Shown one piece after another: positions 46,198 to 55,730 of a stretch of DNA of 64,000 nucleotides. The stretch lies in assembly GCF_001005215.1 (NCBI RefSeq), contig NZ_LBNQ01000019.1, positions 1 to 64,000 on the forward strand, written 5' to 3'. The first letter of the stretch is position 1, and each line of letters begins with the position of its first letter. The stretch comes from Lampropedia cohaerens (GTDB lineage Bacteria > Pseudomonadota > Gammaproteobacteria > Burkholderiales > Burkholderiaceae_C). The notes under the pieces are model-generated. The model made no database searches and was not told the origin of the DNA. It saw only the letters and a list, made by a program, of their open reading frames with translations. The position numbers and the translations under genes are program-made.

Positions 46198-47202
46198 TTA
46201 CTGCGCCTGGCGGGCAAACCATGCCCTGGCCTGCGCACAGTCGCGCGCAATACCTTCCGTGAGTGCCTGCAGCGAAGGATAGCGTAGCTCGTCATGGAGC
46301 TTTTCCAGCAGCTCCACACGAATGATCCGCCCGTAACCGCCCTCGGGCCCCAGTTCGTCGGGCCACTCTAGGCAGTGCGTCTCCAGCAGCACGCGGCCGC
46401 CGTTGACATCGTTGGGATCCAGCGAGGGCCGCACGCCCAGATTGGCCACCCCGGGCAGCGGCCGCTCGCCGAGACCGTGCACCCGCACGACAAAAATGCC
46501 GCTGGCGGCCGGTTTCCAGTGCTTGAAGTGCAAGTTCAGCGTGCGAAAACCATCCTCACAGCCCGTACCGGACGCCCCCAACGCCCGTCCGAGCTTACGG
46601 CCATGCAGCACATGGCCGCTGATGGTGTAGGGGCGTCCCAGTAGCTTCGCAGCGTCCTGCATACGGCCCTGCTCCAGTGCCCGGCGCACTTCCGAGCTGG
46701 AGACGCGCAGCCCGTGCACCTCGTAGCTGTTCATGCGCGCTACGTCAAAGCCATGGTGCCGACCGAGCGCGTCCAGCAATGCGTAGTCGCCCTTGCGGTC
46801 CTTGCCGAACCGGAAGTCATCACCAACCAGCACGTAGCGCGCCCTGAGTCCCTGCACCAGCACCTGCTGCACGAAGTCTTGCGGCGTTTGCGCCGCCAGC
46901 CTGGCATCAAAGCGCAGGATCACGGTCTGCTCGACGTGGTTGGCGGCCAGATCAATCAGTTTGTCGCGCAGCGTGCCCACCCGCGCCGGGGCAATCTCCG
47001 GCTTCTTGAGCACCTGCGCAAAGTAGTCGCGCGGATGCGGCTCGAACGTCAACGCACAGGTGGTCAGGCCGCGATTGCCCGCTTCGCCGCGCAGCAGGGC
47101 CAGCATGGCCTGGTGGCCACGGTGCACGCCATCGAAGTTGCCAATGGTCACTGCCGTGGCAGGCGCCAGCGTCTGGTGCTTGAGGCCGAGAAAGGTACGC
47201 AT
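46198..47202 (-). CDS. ribF: Bifunctional riboflavin kinase / FMN adenylyltransferase
   Basis: This 334-residue enzyme makes FMN and FAD. The N-terminal adenylyltransferase has VTIGNFDGVHRGHQAML (17-33) and VGDDFRFGKDRKGD near 125. The C-terminal kinase domain has GRPYTISGHVLHG and PGVANLGVRPS near 235. The start giving MRTFLGLKHQ is preferred over upstream GTG and ATG codons. In many betaproteobacteria ribF precedes ileS and lspA; those genes are not downstream here. Confidence 0.95.
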   Translation of the reverse strand: MRTFLGLKHQTLAPATAVTIGNFDGVHRGHQAMLALLRGEAGNRGLTTCALTFEPHPRDYFAQVLKKPEIAPARVGTLRDKLIDLAANHVEQTVILRFDARLAAQTPQDFVQQVLVQGLRARYVLVGDDFRFGKDRKGDYALLDALGRHHGFDVARMNSYEVHGLRVSSSEVRRALEQGRMQDAAKLLGRPYTISGHVLHGRKLGRALGASGTGCEDGFRTLNLHFKHWKPAASGIFVVRVHGLGERPLPGVANLGVRPSLDPNDVNGGRVLLETHCLEWPDELGPEGGYGRIIRVELLEKLHDELRYPSLQALTEGIARDCAQARAWFARQAQ

Positions 47203-47391
47203 GCGAATTCCATCCATGCCTGTCGCCCACCCGCACACGCCATGCGCAACGAGCCGACGCTCCGGGCTGCGTCCCCCAGCCGCGGCATTGCCGCGTTCGC
47301 TCCTAGCAGCCGAGCGGCAGATCGGACGATCAGGACAAAACGCGCATTATGGAGGATGCCGAGGCGCCCATGGCCAGTGGCGCCCGTTCGA

Positions 47392-48498
47392 TCAGTCAAT
47401 GGCGCTGGCGTGCTCGTTCATCCAGGCGCTGACGACGTCCAGATGGTAGTGGGCATCGCCCCACAGCAGGCCTAGCTGCGTCAGGCGCTTGAAATAGTGG
47501 CTGCCGATATACGCATCGGTCATGCCGATGCCCCCGTGCAGCTGCACCGCTTGCTGGCCGACGTAGCGCATACTCTCGCAGAGCTGGTACTTGGCCCGGG
47601 AGACGGCGATGCGCCGCTCGGGCGCATCCAGCTTGAGCCAGGCGTAGTAGCTCATGGACCGCCCCAGCTCCAGCTGCATCTGCATGTCCGCGATGCGGTG
47701 GCGCAACGCCTGAAAGCTCGCAAGCGGCACACCGAATTGCCTGCGCTGGTTGAGGTAGTCAGCAGTCAGCGCAAGCGTGCGCGCCATCACCCCCACACCA
47801 AGCGCGCAGGCGCTGGCCGCCCCCAGCAGCAGTATCTGCGACACCACAGCGTCAGCCTCGGCAATCACGCACTGCGCGGGTGCATCGGCGAAATGCAATT
47901 CGGCAGCGCGGCTGCCATCCTGCGTCAAATAGCCTTGCATCTGCACGCCTGGCGCACCACGTTCGACCAGAAAAATGGCGCTGCCACCATCGCGCATCGC
48001 AGCCACCAGCCAGGCGTCGGCATGGTCGCCTGCAGGCACCAGCGTCTTGGTGCCGCTGAGACGGTACTGCCCGCCTTCGCGCCGCGCGTGGACGCCAAAA
48101 CCCTCTGAGCGATAACGCATGGTCGGCTCTTGCCACGCAAATGCCAGCATGGCCTGCCCTGCCGCAAGGCGCGGCAGCCAGTGCGCGGCGATCTGCGCCT
48201 CGCCGGCGGCCAGGACCTCTGCCGCAATCAGCGCCTGCTCCAGCGGCTCCAGCACCAGCGCCGCGCCGAGTTCCTCCAGCGCAACCATGGCCTCCATGGC
48301 CCCCATGCCCATGCCGCCATGGGCCACGTCCACGGTCAGGCCCGTCAGGCCAAGCTCCGCCAGCGCCTGCCAGATGCCGCGATCAAAGCCTCCGCCTTCG
48401 ACGATGCGGCGACGCTGCGTGAACGGATAGGCGCGTTCAGCCCATTTGCGCACCGCTTCGCGCAGCTGCTGCTGGTCTTCGGTGAAATTCAGATTCAT
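47392..48498 (-). CDS. Acyl-CoA dehydrogenase family protein (short partner subunit)
   Basis: This is a 368-residue FAD enzyme of the ACAD fold starting MNLNFTEDQQQLREAVRKW. The FAD and substrate regions LAFAWQEP and VQLHGGIGMTDAYIGSHYFKR are visible. The sequence around the usual catalytic base is divergent, and the protein is shorter than the neighbour encoded 42 bases upstream. Adjacent dissimilar ACADs often form alpha2beta2 enzymes in steroid or branched acyl-CoA oxidation. Confidence 0.85.
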   Translation of the reverse strand: MNLNFTEDQQQLREAVRKWAERAYPFTQRRRIVEGGGFDRGIWQALAELGLTGLTVDVAHGGMGMGAMEAMVALEELGAALVLEPLEQALIAAEVLAAGEAQIAAHWLPRLAAGQAMLAFAWQEPTMRYRSEGFGVHARREGGQYRLSGTKTLVPAGDHADAWLVAAMRDGGSAIFLVERGAPGVQMQGYLTQDGSRAAELHFADAPAQCVIAEADAVVSQILLLGAASACALGVGVMARTLALTADYLNQRRQFGVPLASFQALRHRIADMQMQLELGRSMSYYAWLKLDAPERRIAVSRAKYQLCESMRYVGQQAVQLHGGIGMTDAYIGSHYFKRLTQLGLLWGDAHYHLDVVSAWMNEHASAID

Positions 48499-48540
48499 GG
48501 TCTTGTCTCCTACTCGTTCCTGCCATAGCCTCTGCGCGGC

Positions 48541-49722
48541 TCAGCCCAGCACCGTCTGCGCGATGATGTTGCGCTGCACCTCGTTGGAGCCGCCATAGAT
48601 CGTCGTCTTGCGGTAGTTGAAGTACTGCGCAGCCAGAGGGGCATGCGCAGCATCTCCGCCGGGAAAATCGCCTTGCCAGCCTGCATCCATGGCTTCCTGA
48701 ATGAATGGCAGACTCGCAGGCCCTGCCGCAAGCATCTTCAGCTCGGTATAGCGCTGCTGAATCTCGCTGCCGCGAATCTTCAGCAAGCCTGCAATATCAA
48801 GGCCGTGGTGGCCGCTGCGCATCGCCGAGAGCACGCGCAGCACCAGCATCTCCAGCGCAATGACATCCACCTCCAACCGGGCGATGGCATCACGGAAGCG
48901 CTGCGCATCCCACAGCCCTTGTGCATCGGCCAGCTGCTTAAGCCGCGCCAGTTCGCGCTTGGCACGGTGCACATCGGCAATGTTGGTGCGTTCGTGGCTG
49001 AGCAGATATTTGGCGTAGGTCCAGCCCTTGTTTTCTTCGCCAATGCGGTTGCCCACCGGCACCTCGACATTGTCGAAGAACACCTCATTGACTTCACACT
49101 CGCCGTCGAGCAGTTGGATGGGCCGCACCGTCACACCCGGTGCGTGCATGTCGATCAGCAGAAAGGAAATGCCCGCCTGCGGCTTGCCCTCAGTGGAGGT
49201 GCGCACCAGGCAGAACATCCAGTCGCCGTACTGGCCCAGCGTGGTCCAGGTCTTCTGGCCGTTGACGATGTAATGGTCACCGCGGCGCTCGGCGCGCGTT
49301 TTCAGCGCGGCGAGGTCCGAGCCGGCATCCGGCTCGCTGTAGCCCTGGCTCCACCATACTTCGCCACTGGCGATGCCGGGCAGGAAGCGCTGCTGTTGCT
49401 GTGGCGTGCCATAGGCCATGATGACGGGCGCCACCATTACCGGTCCGAACGGCACGATGCTCGGTGCGCCAGCGCGGGCGCATTCCTCGGCAAAGAGGTA
49501 GCGCTGCACCGCATCCCAGCCAGGGCCACCGAACTCCCTGGGCCAGCTGTTGGCAAGCCAGCCCTGGCGCCCCAGCACCCTGGCCCAGCCCTGCAAGTCC
49601 TCGCGCGTCAGGCGCAGGTTGTGGTTGACCTTGTGCGCCAGCTCGGCCGGCAGGTTGTCCTCCAGCCACTGGCGTACCTGTGCGCGAAATGCCTGCTGTT
49701 CGGGCGTGAAATGCAAGTCCAT
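48541..49722 (-). CDS. Acyl-CoA dehydrogenase (long partner subunit)
   Basis: This is a 393-residue FAD-dependent dehydrogenase starting MDLHFTPEQQAFRAQVRQWL. WWSQGYSEPDAGSDLAALKTRA and YIVNGQKTWTT (about 120-165) are the ACAD signatures, and the C-terminal IYGGSNEVQRNIIAQTVLG includes the region that closes on FAD. It is followed by the second, shorter ACAD gene. The substrate is unknown; oxidation of a bulky or branched acyl-CoA is likely from the pairing. Confidence 0.9.
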   Translation of the reverse strand: MDLHFTPEQQAFRAQVRQWLEDNLPAELAHKVNHNLRLTREDLQGWARVLGRQGWLANSWPREFGGPGWDAVQRYLFAEECARAGAPSIVPFGPVMVAPVIMAYGTPQQQQRFLPGIASGEVWWSQGYSEPDAGSDLAALKTRAERRGDHYIVNGQKTWTTLGQYGDWMFCLVRTSTEGKPQAGISFLLIDMHAPGVTVRPIQLLDGECEVNEVFFDNVEVPVGNRIGEENKGWTYAKYLLSHERTNIADVHRAKRELARLKQLADAQGLWDAQRFRDAIARLEVDVIALEMLVLRVLSAMRSGHHGLDIAGLLKIRGSEIQQRYTELKMLAAGPASLPFIQEAMDAGWQGDFPGGDAAHAPLAAQYFNYRKTTIYGGSNEVQRNIIAQTVLG

Positions 49723-49884
49723 AAAGCCTCTCGGGTCTATTGCCTGATGCGATGCCTGCAGATGTAACACGCAGTCTGGCGTCACCCCTGTCCGTTGAGC
49801 GACTGTCAGGCCGGTGCACGCAGGGGTGCGCAGGAGGCACTCGCCGTGGTTGCACAAGGGTGCATCTGCGACAATGCGCGCCTC

Positions 49885-50475
49885 ATGAAAAACATCGTCA
49901 TCCTGATCTCCGGCGCAGGCTCGAACATGGCCGCAATCGTTGAGACCGCCCAGCGCGAGCACTGGCAGGACACGCTGGGCGCACGCGTGGCCGCCGTCGT
50001 CAGCAACCGCCCGCAGGCCAGCGGACTGGCATGGGCCGATGGACGCGGCATCGCCACTGCGGTGGTGGACCACCAGCACTTCACACGTCGTGAGGACTTC
50101 GACGCGGCGCTGGCGCGTGCCGTGGCCGCCTACACGCCCACGCTGGTGGTGCTGGCAGGCTTCATGCGCGTGCTCACGCCCGTTTTCATAGGGTGCTTCG
50201 CCGGCCGCATGCTCAACATCCATCCATCGCTGCTGCCGGCCTTCCCCGGCCTTAATACCCACCAGCGCGCGCTGGACGCCGGCTGCCGCTTTGCCGGTGC
50301 CACGGTGCACTGGGTCACGCAGGAGCTCGACAGCGGCCCGGTCGTGGACCAGGCCATCGTGCCCGTGCTTCCCGGCGACGATGCTGCTGCGCTGCGCCGG
50401 CGTGTGCAAAGCCAGGAACACGTGCTCTATCCACGCGCCATCCGTGCCATCCTTCCCACACTGCAAGCGCCATGA
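49885..50475 (+). CDS. purN: Phosphoribosylglycinamide formyltransferase
   Basis: This is a 196-residue purine-biosynthesis enzyme (GAR to FGAR with 10-formyl-THF). It starts MKNIVILISGAGSNMAAIVE. FMRVLTPVFIGCFAGRMLNIHPSLLPAFPG carries the catalytic Asn and His, and GATVHWVTQELDSGPVVDQA carries the Asp. It overlaps rsmB by ATGA, so the two are co-translated. Confidence 0.97.
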   Translation: MKNIVILISGAGSNMAAIVETAQREHWQDTLGARVAAVVSNRPQASGLAWADGRGIATAVVDHQHFTRREDFDAALARAVAAYTPTLVVLAGFMRVLTPVFIGCFAGRMLNIHPSLLPAFPGLNTHQRALDAGCRFAGATVHWVTQELDSGPVVDQAIVPVLPGDDAAALRRRVQSQEHVLYPRAIRAILPTLQAP

Positions 50476-51857
50476 ATCTTTCTGCCGACACCGCTGCCAC
50501 GCGCAACAGCGGCGACAGCGCCCCCGCTCGCTACCTGGTCGAGGCCACGGCGCAGGTATTGGAACAGGTTGGCCGCTTCGATGCACCTGCCGATGCCCAG
50601 ATCGCGCAGTTCCTGCGCGCCCATGGCAAACTGGGTGCCCGGGACCGCCAACGGCTGGGCGATGCCGTCTATGCAGCGCTGCGCCACTGGCGCCTGCTGG
50701 CGCACTGGCTGGCGCATCCCGAAGCGGCGCTTCCAGCTGCTGCGCGCACCAGAGTGCTGGCGCTGCTGGCACTGGCCGCGCCTGGCGTCCAGCCCGTTCC
50801 CATTGCGGAGCAGACGCTGCGCCAATGGCTGGCCCGCGCGCAAGCCTGGGCACCGCCGCAGGAAGCCGATTGGCTGGTGCAGCTGGCCGCGACGCAGGCC
50901 TACGCCACCTCCGCTCTGCCTACGGCCTGCCAGCACAACCTGCCTGACTGGCTGGCCAAGGTCTTGCAGGAACAATATGGGCAGGACGAATTCTGGCAGT
51001 TGCTGCACACGCTGCGCCAGCCCGCACCGCTGGACCTGCGCGTCAACCTGATGCGCGGCAAACGCGACAAGGTGCTGGCCGAGCTGCGCCAGCAAGGCAT
51101 CGCCGCCGATGCCTGCCGATACTCGCCATGGGGACTGCGCGTGCAGGGCAAGCCTGCGTTGCGGGCGCATCCGCTGATGCAAAGTGGCGCCATCGAGGTG
51201 CAGGACGAGGGCTCGCAACTGCTGGCAGTGCTGACCGATGCCCGGCGCGGAGAAACCGTCATCGACTTCTGCGCCGGCGCCGGGGGCAAAACGCTGGCGC
51301 TGGGCGCCATGATGCGAGGCACCGGCCGGCTCTACGCCTTTGACAGCTCCGCCCACCGTCTGGCCGCGCTGGCGCCGCGACTGGCCCGCAGCGGCCTGCA
51401 GAACGTGCACACCATGGCGCTTGACGATGAGCGCGACGAACGCCTGCAACGCCTGCGCGGCAAGGCCGATCGGGTGCTGGTGGATGCGCCCTGCTCGGGC
51501 CTGGGCACGCTGCGCCGCCACCCCGATCTGGCCTGGCGTCTACAACCCGAGCAGCTTGCCGCCCTGCAGGCGCGGCAGCTGCGCATCCTGCAGGCGGCGC
51601 ACACTCTGCTCAAGCCTGGCGGCACGCTGGTCTACGCGACCTGCAGCCTGCTTGAGGCGGAGAACCAGCATGTCAAGCGCCTGCTGGAAGCGGCCGAGCC
51701 GCAGCTGGTGCCACATGACCTCACTGCGGTGCTGCGCAAGCACGGCCTGGAGGAACTGGCCGCAGGCCAGCAGGATTGCAGCCATCTGGCGCTGTTGCCG
51801 CACCTGCACCAGACCGACGGTTTCTTCATCGCGGCCTGGCGCAAGCAGGCGCACTAG
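50472..51857 (+). CDS. rsmB: 16S rRNA m5C967 methyltransferase
   Basis: This is a 461-residue SAM-dependent RNA methyltransferase. A NusB-like N-terminal domain (about 20-150) precedes the Rossmann domain with DFCAGAGGKTLALG near 263, DAPCSGLGTLRRHPD near 336 (one catalytic Cys) and YATCSLLEAEN near 388 (second Cys). The start codon lies in the purN stop (ATGA). A Pro/Ala-rich start of about 15 residues is extra. Confidence 0.95.
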   Translation: MNLSADTAATRNSGDSAPARYLVEATAQVLEQVGRFDAPADAQIAQFLRAHGKLGARDRQRLGDAVYAALRHWRLLAHWLAHPEAALPAAARTRVLALLALAAPGVQPVPIAEQTLRQWLARAQAWAPPQEADWLVQLAATQAYATSALPTACQHNLPDWLAKVLQEQYGQDEFWQLLHTLRQPAPLDLRVNLMRGKRDKVLAELRQQGIAADACRYSPWGLRVQGKPALRAHPLMQSGAIEVQDEGSQLLAVLTDARRGETVIDFCAGAGGKTLALGAMMRGTGRLYAFDSSAHRLAALAPRLARSGLQNVHTMALDDERDERLQRLRGKADRVLVDAPCSGLGTLRRHPDLAWRLQPEQLAALQARQLRILQAAHTLLKPGGTLVYATCSLLEAENQHVKRLLEAAEPQLVPHDLTAVLRKHGLEELAAGQQDCSHLALLPHLHQTDGFFIAAWRKQAH

Positions 51858-51884
51858 CGCGGACTGCGCAATCAGCCTGCGTCT

Positions 51885-52436
51885 TTACCTGCCGCGCAGC
51901 TCGGCCTGGGCCGCCGCCAACTCTTCGGCCATGGCCTCGTCCACACTCCGGCGCACCACGCCTTCAAGCTCTTCCCGCAGGCCGGGCAGCAAAGCGCGGG
52001 TCTGGCGCTCCACTACCGCGGCAATGACGGTGCCGACGCGCTCTGCCAGTACCGCATCGACACGATGCATCAGGCGGTGCAGCAGTTGCTCCTCAAAGTC
52101 CGGCGGCAGCATGGCGCGCAGATCCGCTACCGACAAGGGCGCCGCACCGGCGGCATGGGACGCCTCTGCCGCCAAGGGCGATGGCGGCAAAAACGGCGGC
52201 GGCAACGCATCAGCATCTGGCTCAGCGGCGCTGCGCACTGGAGCGTGCGGCTGCATCGCCGCTCCACCGCAATCAGCGTCTGGTACTGCTGGCGCCGCAA
52301 GCGGCTGCTGCGCAGACCGTGCCTGTGCAGCAGGCAGGTCCTCGTGTGCGTCCGTTTCGGCTGGCGGCGGCAGCTCGACGATTTCCGTGAGCGTGGGCAC
52401 GAAGCGCGCCACGGGGGGCAGGGAAGTGTCGCTCAT
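51885..52436 (-). CDS. Hypothetical protein next to holC
   Basis: This is a 183-residue protein from the ATG giving MSDTSLPPVARFVPTLTEIVE. The first 125 residues are proline- and alanine-rich and probably disordered; the last 60 form a predicted amphipathic helix (LMHRVDAVLAERVGTVIAAV onward). The PTLTEIVELP segment resembles small proteins encoded after holC in Burkholderiales (DUF2486 type), but the match is weak. It overlaps holC by 4 bases and is probably co-transcribed with it. The function is unknown. Confidence 0.65.
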   Translation of the reverse strand: MSDTSLPPVARFVPTLTEIVELPPPAETDAHEDLPAAQARSAQQPLAAPAVPDADCGGAAMQPHAPVRSAAEPDADALPPPFLPPSPLAAEASHAAGAAPLSVADLRAMLPPDFEEQLLHRLMHRVDAVLAERVGTVIAAVVERQTRALLPGLREELEGVVRRSVDEAMAEELAAAQAELRGR

Positions 52437-52876
52437 GCGGAAGGCCTCAGCAGGTCGTGTCCGTGCAGGGTGTAACCGCGCTGCTGGTAGTACCGCCAAC
52501 GCTGGCGGGCGCGCTGGCGGTCGACTTCATCCGCACGGGCAACCAGTTCGTAGACATGCTCGAAGTGACTGAAACCCTCCGCCACCTCGTCGTGCAGCGA
52601 CACAAGGCCATGCACACGACCGTCGAGCTGCGTGGCCTGCACGCGCTCGGCCAGCAGGATGGGCGCGTGCACCGGCGCGTCCTGCGCGCTATCGAGCATG
52701 TCGTGCGCAATGAAATCGCTGGCATCCATCTGCCAGAGCTGAGCATCCAGCTGCTCCAAGAGCGGCCGCGGCGCCGTGATGACCAGCGGCCGGTCCTGTC
52801 CGAACGCCTTGCGCGCCAGCCTGCAGGCAAACTGCAGCTTGTGCGGCACATTGAAGTAAAAGTGCACGTTGGTCAT
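52433..52876 (-). CDS. holC: DNA polymerase III subunit chi
   Basis: This is a 147-residue clamp-loader accessory that binds SSB. It starts MTNVHFYFNVPHKLQFACRL with the family's aromatic N-terminal strand and Cys. PLLEQLDAQLWQMDASDFIAHD and ERVQATQLDGRVHGL follow, with the C-terminal RQRARQRWRYYQQRGYTL. The usual upstream partner pepA is absent; a pseudouridine synthase gene lies there instead. Confidence 0.92.
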   Translation of the reverse strand: MTNVHFYFNVPHKLQFACRLARKAFGQDRPLVITAPRPLLEQLDAQLWQMDASDFIAHDMLDSAQDAPVHAPILLAERVQATQLDGRVHGLVSLHDEVAEGFSHFEHVYELVARADEVDRQRARQRWRYYQQRGYTLHGHDLLRPSA

Positions 52877-52933
52877 GGCAGGATTATCCAACGTGCCAGG
52901 CAGCACGCAACGGGCATGGGTCAGCGGCCCCCA

Positions 52934-53701
52934 TCAGGCCGCTGCCTGCGGAGACCATCCCAGTGCCTGCAGGTCGCCACCGCTCAACCAGCGCCATTGG
53001 CCTGGCGCAAGCGTCTGCGGCAACTCCAGCTGCCCGATGCGGCTGCGATGCAGCGCCTCGACGCGGTTGCCCACAGCAGCCACCATGCGCTTGACTTGGT
53101 GGTACTTGCCTGCGTGCAGTGTCAGGCTCAGATGGGTCGGACTGTGCTGCGTGCAAGCGTCCGCACGCACGGTTGCATGCGAGTCATGCAGCACGACACC
53201 CTGCAACAACTGCTGGATCTGGCGCGCCGTGACGGGGTGCTTGGCGCGCACCTCATACACCTTGGGCACCTGATGCCTGGGAGCGCTCATGCGATGGATG
53301 AAGGCGCCATCGTCGGACAGCAGCAACAGGCCAGTCGTATCCTGATCGAGCCGGCCAATGGCCTGAACACCGGGCTTGCCGCCCTTGACCGGCCGCTGAC
53401 GCAAGGGTGCTGGCAGCAGCGTGTAGATGCTTGGATAGGCCGATGGCCTGGCCGAGCATTCGGTCGCTACCGGCTTGTGCAGCATGAGGTAAGCCTTGGC
53501 CTTGTAGGGCCAGACCTCGCCCTGTACACGCAGCATCAGCGCGCCGCCAGCCTCGCTGGTATCGAGCTCCTGTAACGCATCCTCTGCCCGCTGCCAGTCG
53601 CCTTGTCCCTTGCGCCAGTCCACCAACCCGGCCTGTACCAGCCCGAAGCAGACCCGGCGCGTGCCGAACCCCTGCGAGAAAAGAATGTCTGCCAGTTGCA
53701 T
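52934..53701 (-). CDS. Pseudouridine synthase, RsuA/RluB family
   Basis: This is a 255-residue rRNA pseudouridine synthase, probably acting on 16S U516. An S4-like N-terminal part starts MQLADILFSQGFGTRR. The catalytic Asp is in GRLDQDTTGLLLLSDDGAF near 118, and KVYEVRAKHPV and LTLHAGKYHQVKRM follow. Length and layout fit RsuA. Confidence 0.9.
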   Translation of the reverse strand: MQLADILFSQGFGTRRVCFGLVQAGLVDWRKGQGDWQRAEDALQELDTSEAGGALMLRVQGEVWPYKAKAYLMLHKPVATECSARPSAYPSIYTLLPAPLRQRPVKGGKPGVQAIGRLDQDTTGLLLLSDDGAFIHRMSAPRHQVPKVYEVRAKHPVTARQIQQLLQGVVLHDSHATVRADACTQHSPTHLSLTLHAGKYHQVKRMVAAVGNRVEALHRSRIGQLELPQTLAPGQWRWLSGGDLQALGWSPQAAA

Positions 53702-53763
53702 CACGATGCCGTTACCCAAAGCCTGTTGCAAGTTATTTCATACGCTGCGTTGCATCGCCGCAC

Positions 53764-54639
53764 TCACTCCGGCGCCTGATCAGCGTAGAACTGCTGGATC
53801 ACATCCCAAGCCTGTTCGGGCTCGTCGCAGTACGTAAACAATTGCAGATCCTGCGCAGCAACCATACCCTCCTCGACGAGCACGTCCAGATTGAGCAGCC
53901 GCTTCCAGTACTCGGTGCCAAAGAGCACGATGGGCAGCCGCTTGGCCTTGCCCGTCTGCACCAGCGTCAGCACCTCGAACAGCTCATCAAGGGTGCCAAA
54001 GCCGCCCGGGAACACCACCAGCGCCTTGGCGCGCAGCAGGAAGTGCATCTTGCGCAGCGCAAAATAATGGAACTTGAAGCTCAGCCCCGGCGTGATGTAG
54101 CGGTTGCCGCTTTGCTCGTGCGGCAGGGTGATGTTCAGCCCGATGTTGAGCGCGCCGGCCTCGTAGGCGCCGCGATTGGCCGCCTCCATGATGCCCGGCC
54201 CGCCGCCGGTGCAGATGATGAAGCGCTTTTCCACCGGCTCGGATTCGCAGGCACGCGAGACCAGATGCGCAAAGGCCCGCGCCTTCTCGTAATAGACGGC
54301 GTTGCGAACAGCCCGCTCAGCCTGCGCGATGGCTGCTGCATCACCGCTGGCGCGGGCGCTGTCAAGGCGCTCCTGCGCGGTCTGCGCATCCAACATGCGA
54401 GCACTGCCATAGACCACCACGGTACGCTGAATACCGCGCGCGGCCTGCTCCAGCTCGGGCTTGAGCAGCTCAAGCTGAAAGCGGATGCCGCGCGTTTCCT
54501 TGCGGGTCAGGAACTCGGGATCATCGAATGCCAGCCGGTAGGACTGCGGCTGCAACGCCTTGGGATTGAGCACGTCGGCGTCGATTTCGTCGATGGAGTG
54601 AGTCAGTGTTTCGGAAACCTGCGGAGGAATGGATTTCAT
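53764..54639 (-). CDS. LOG-family (TIGR00730) nucleotide hydrolase-like protein
   Basis: This is a 291-residue Rossmann-fold protein. FIICTGGGPGIMEAANRG and VVFPGGFGTLDELFEVLT are the lysine-decarboxylase-like motifs used by LOG phosphoribohydrolases and PpnN-type nucleosidases. An N-terminal extension of about 100 residues precedes the core. It probably cleaves nucleoside monophosphates. The start giving MKSIPPQVSETLTH follows a GGAGGAAT-like region on the opposite strand only, so its ribosome site is weak. Confidence 0.88.
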   Translation of the reverse strand: MKSIPPQVSETLTHSIDEIDADVLNPKALQPQSYRLAFDDPEFLTRKETRGIRFQLELLKPELEQAARGIQRTVVVYGSARMLDAQTAQERLDSARASGDAAAIAQAERAVRNAVYYEKARAFAHLVSRACESEPVEKRFIICTGGGPGIMEAANRGAYEAGALNIGLNITLPHEQSGNRYITPGLSFKFHYFALRKMHFLLRAKALVVFPGGFGTLDELFEVLTLVQTGKAKRLPIVLFGTEYWKRLLNLDVLVEEGMVAAQDLQLFTYCDEPEQAWDVIQQFYADQAPE

Positions 54640-54706
54640 AGCTCTGTTCGTCTGGGATAAGCACGGCTGCGGCCGCAGCGGTGTATAAGAAAGAGAAAGG
54701 GATGGC

Positions 54707-55591
54707 CTACCCGCCCGCAGGCGGCGAGAGGGCAGCGCACGCCAACTCCGCCATAACCTGCCCCTGGCGTATGGCCGTACCGGGCTGCCAGCGCGGATTG
54801 AGCGCAAGGCCGCTGCCCGGTGGCAACAGCACGATCACCGTCGAGCCCAGCAAGAACCGCCCCATCTCCTGCCCCTTGCGCAGGCTGACCGCCGGATTGG
54901 GCCCGTGCGCGTAGTCCCAATGGCGCAGTTCCCCGGTACGCGGCGGGGTGACAACGCCGTGCCAACGCGTGGCAATGCTGCCGACGATGGTGGCGCCAAC
55001 GAGCACCAGCACGAATGGCCCGTGCGGCCCCTCGAACCAGCAGACCACCCGTTCGTTGCAGGCGAACAGCTGGTCGATGCCCGCCGCCGTCACCTGATTG
55101 ACGGAGAACAGGTCGCCTGGAACATGCGTCATGCGTGTGAGCACCCCGTCGCACGGCATATGGATGCGGTGATAGTCCCGCGGACTCAGGTACAAAGTGG
55201 CAAACAGCCCGTCGTTATAGGCTGCTGCGCGCTGCCGATCGGCCAGCAGCGCTTCCACCGTGTAGTCACGGCCCTTGGCCTGCAACAGACGCCCTGCGCG
55301 CACCGCCCCCAGCTGACTGACAGTGCCGTCGACCGGGCTGATCAAGGCGCTGTCGGCCTGCGGCCGCGCATCCGGCCTGAGTGCGCGGGTGAAGAAATCG
55401 TTGAAACAGGCATAGCTGGCCGGATCGGGCTGCTGCGCCTCGGCCATCTGCACCCGATAGCGGCGGATGAACCAGCGGATGAAGGGTTGCGCCACCCAGG
55501 GCTGGCGCACATCGGCCAGCCAGCCGACAAGGCGCGTCAACGCCCGGCGCGGCAGCAGGTGCTGCATGGTGAGAAAAAGGCGATCGTTCAC
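54707..55591 (-). CDS. psd: Phosphatidylserine decarboxylase proenzyme
   Basis: This is a 294-residue inner-membrane enzyme that makes phosphatidylethanolamine. It self-cleaves within LGST at about residue 248-251, Ser250 becoming the pyruvoyl group. ISPVDGTVSQLG, FLSPRDYHRIHMPCDG-like LYLSPRDYHRIHMPCDG and FACNERVVCWFEG are conserved. The start is a GTG (MNDRLFLTMQHLLPRRALTRL); an ATG eight codons later is less typical of the family. Confidence 0.95.
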   Translation of the reverse strand: MNDRLFLTMQHLLPRRALTRLVGWLADVRQPWVAQPFIRWFIRRYRVQMAEAQQPDPASYACFNDFFTRALRPDARPQADSALISPVDGTVSQLGAVRAGRLLQAKGRDYTVEALLADRQRAAAYNDGLFATLYLSPRDYHRIHMPCDGVLTRMTHVPGDLFSVNQVTAAGIDQLFACNERVVCWFEGPHGPFVLVLVGATIVGSIATRWHGVVTPPRTGELRHWDYAHGPNPAVSLRKGQEMGRFLLGSTVIVLLPPGSGLALNPRWQPGTAIRQGQVMAELACAALSPPAGG

Positions 55592-55686
55592 AACGGTGCT
55601 AGAGCAACAAAAATGCGCAGGGCAAACGAACGATTCTAGGGGCTACCGCGACAAGGTCCTCATTGGCACTTTCGCGCTCACATGAA

Positions 55687-55710
55687 AAAGGGGCTTCGCG
55701 AAGCCCCTTT
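55687..55710 (-). terminator. Intrinsic terminator after parvulin gene
   Basis: AAAGGGGCTT and AAGCCCCTTT pair around a CGCG loop. On the minus strand the stem ends in a T-run, about 20 bases past the parvulin stop. Confidence 0.8.
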
Positions 55711-55730
55711 GGCGACAACAGCCAGAACAG

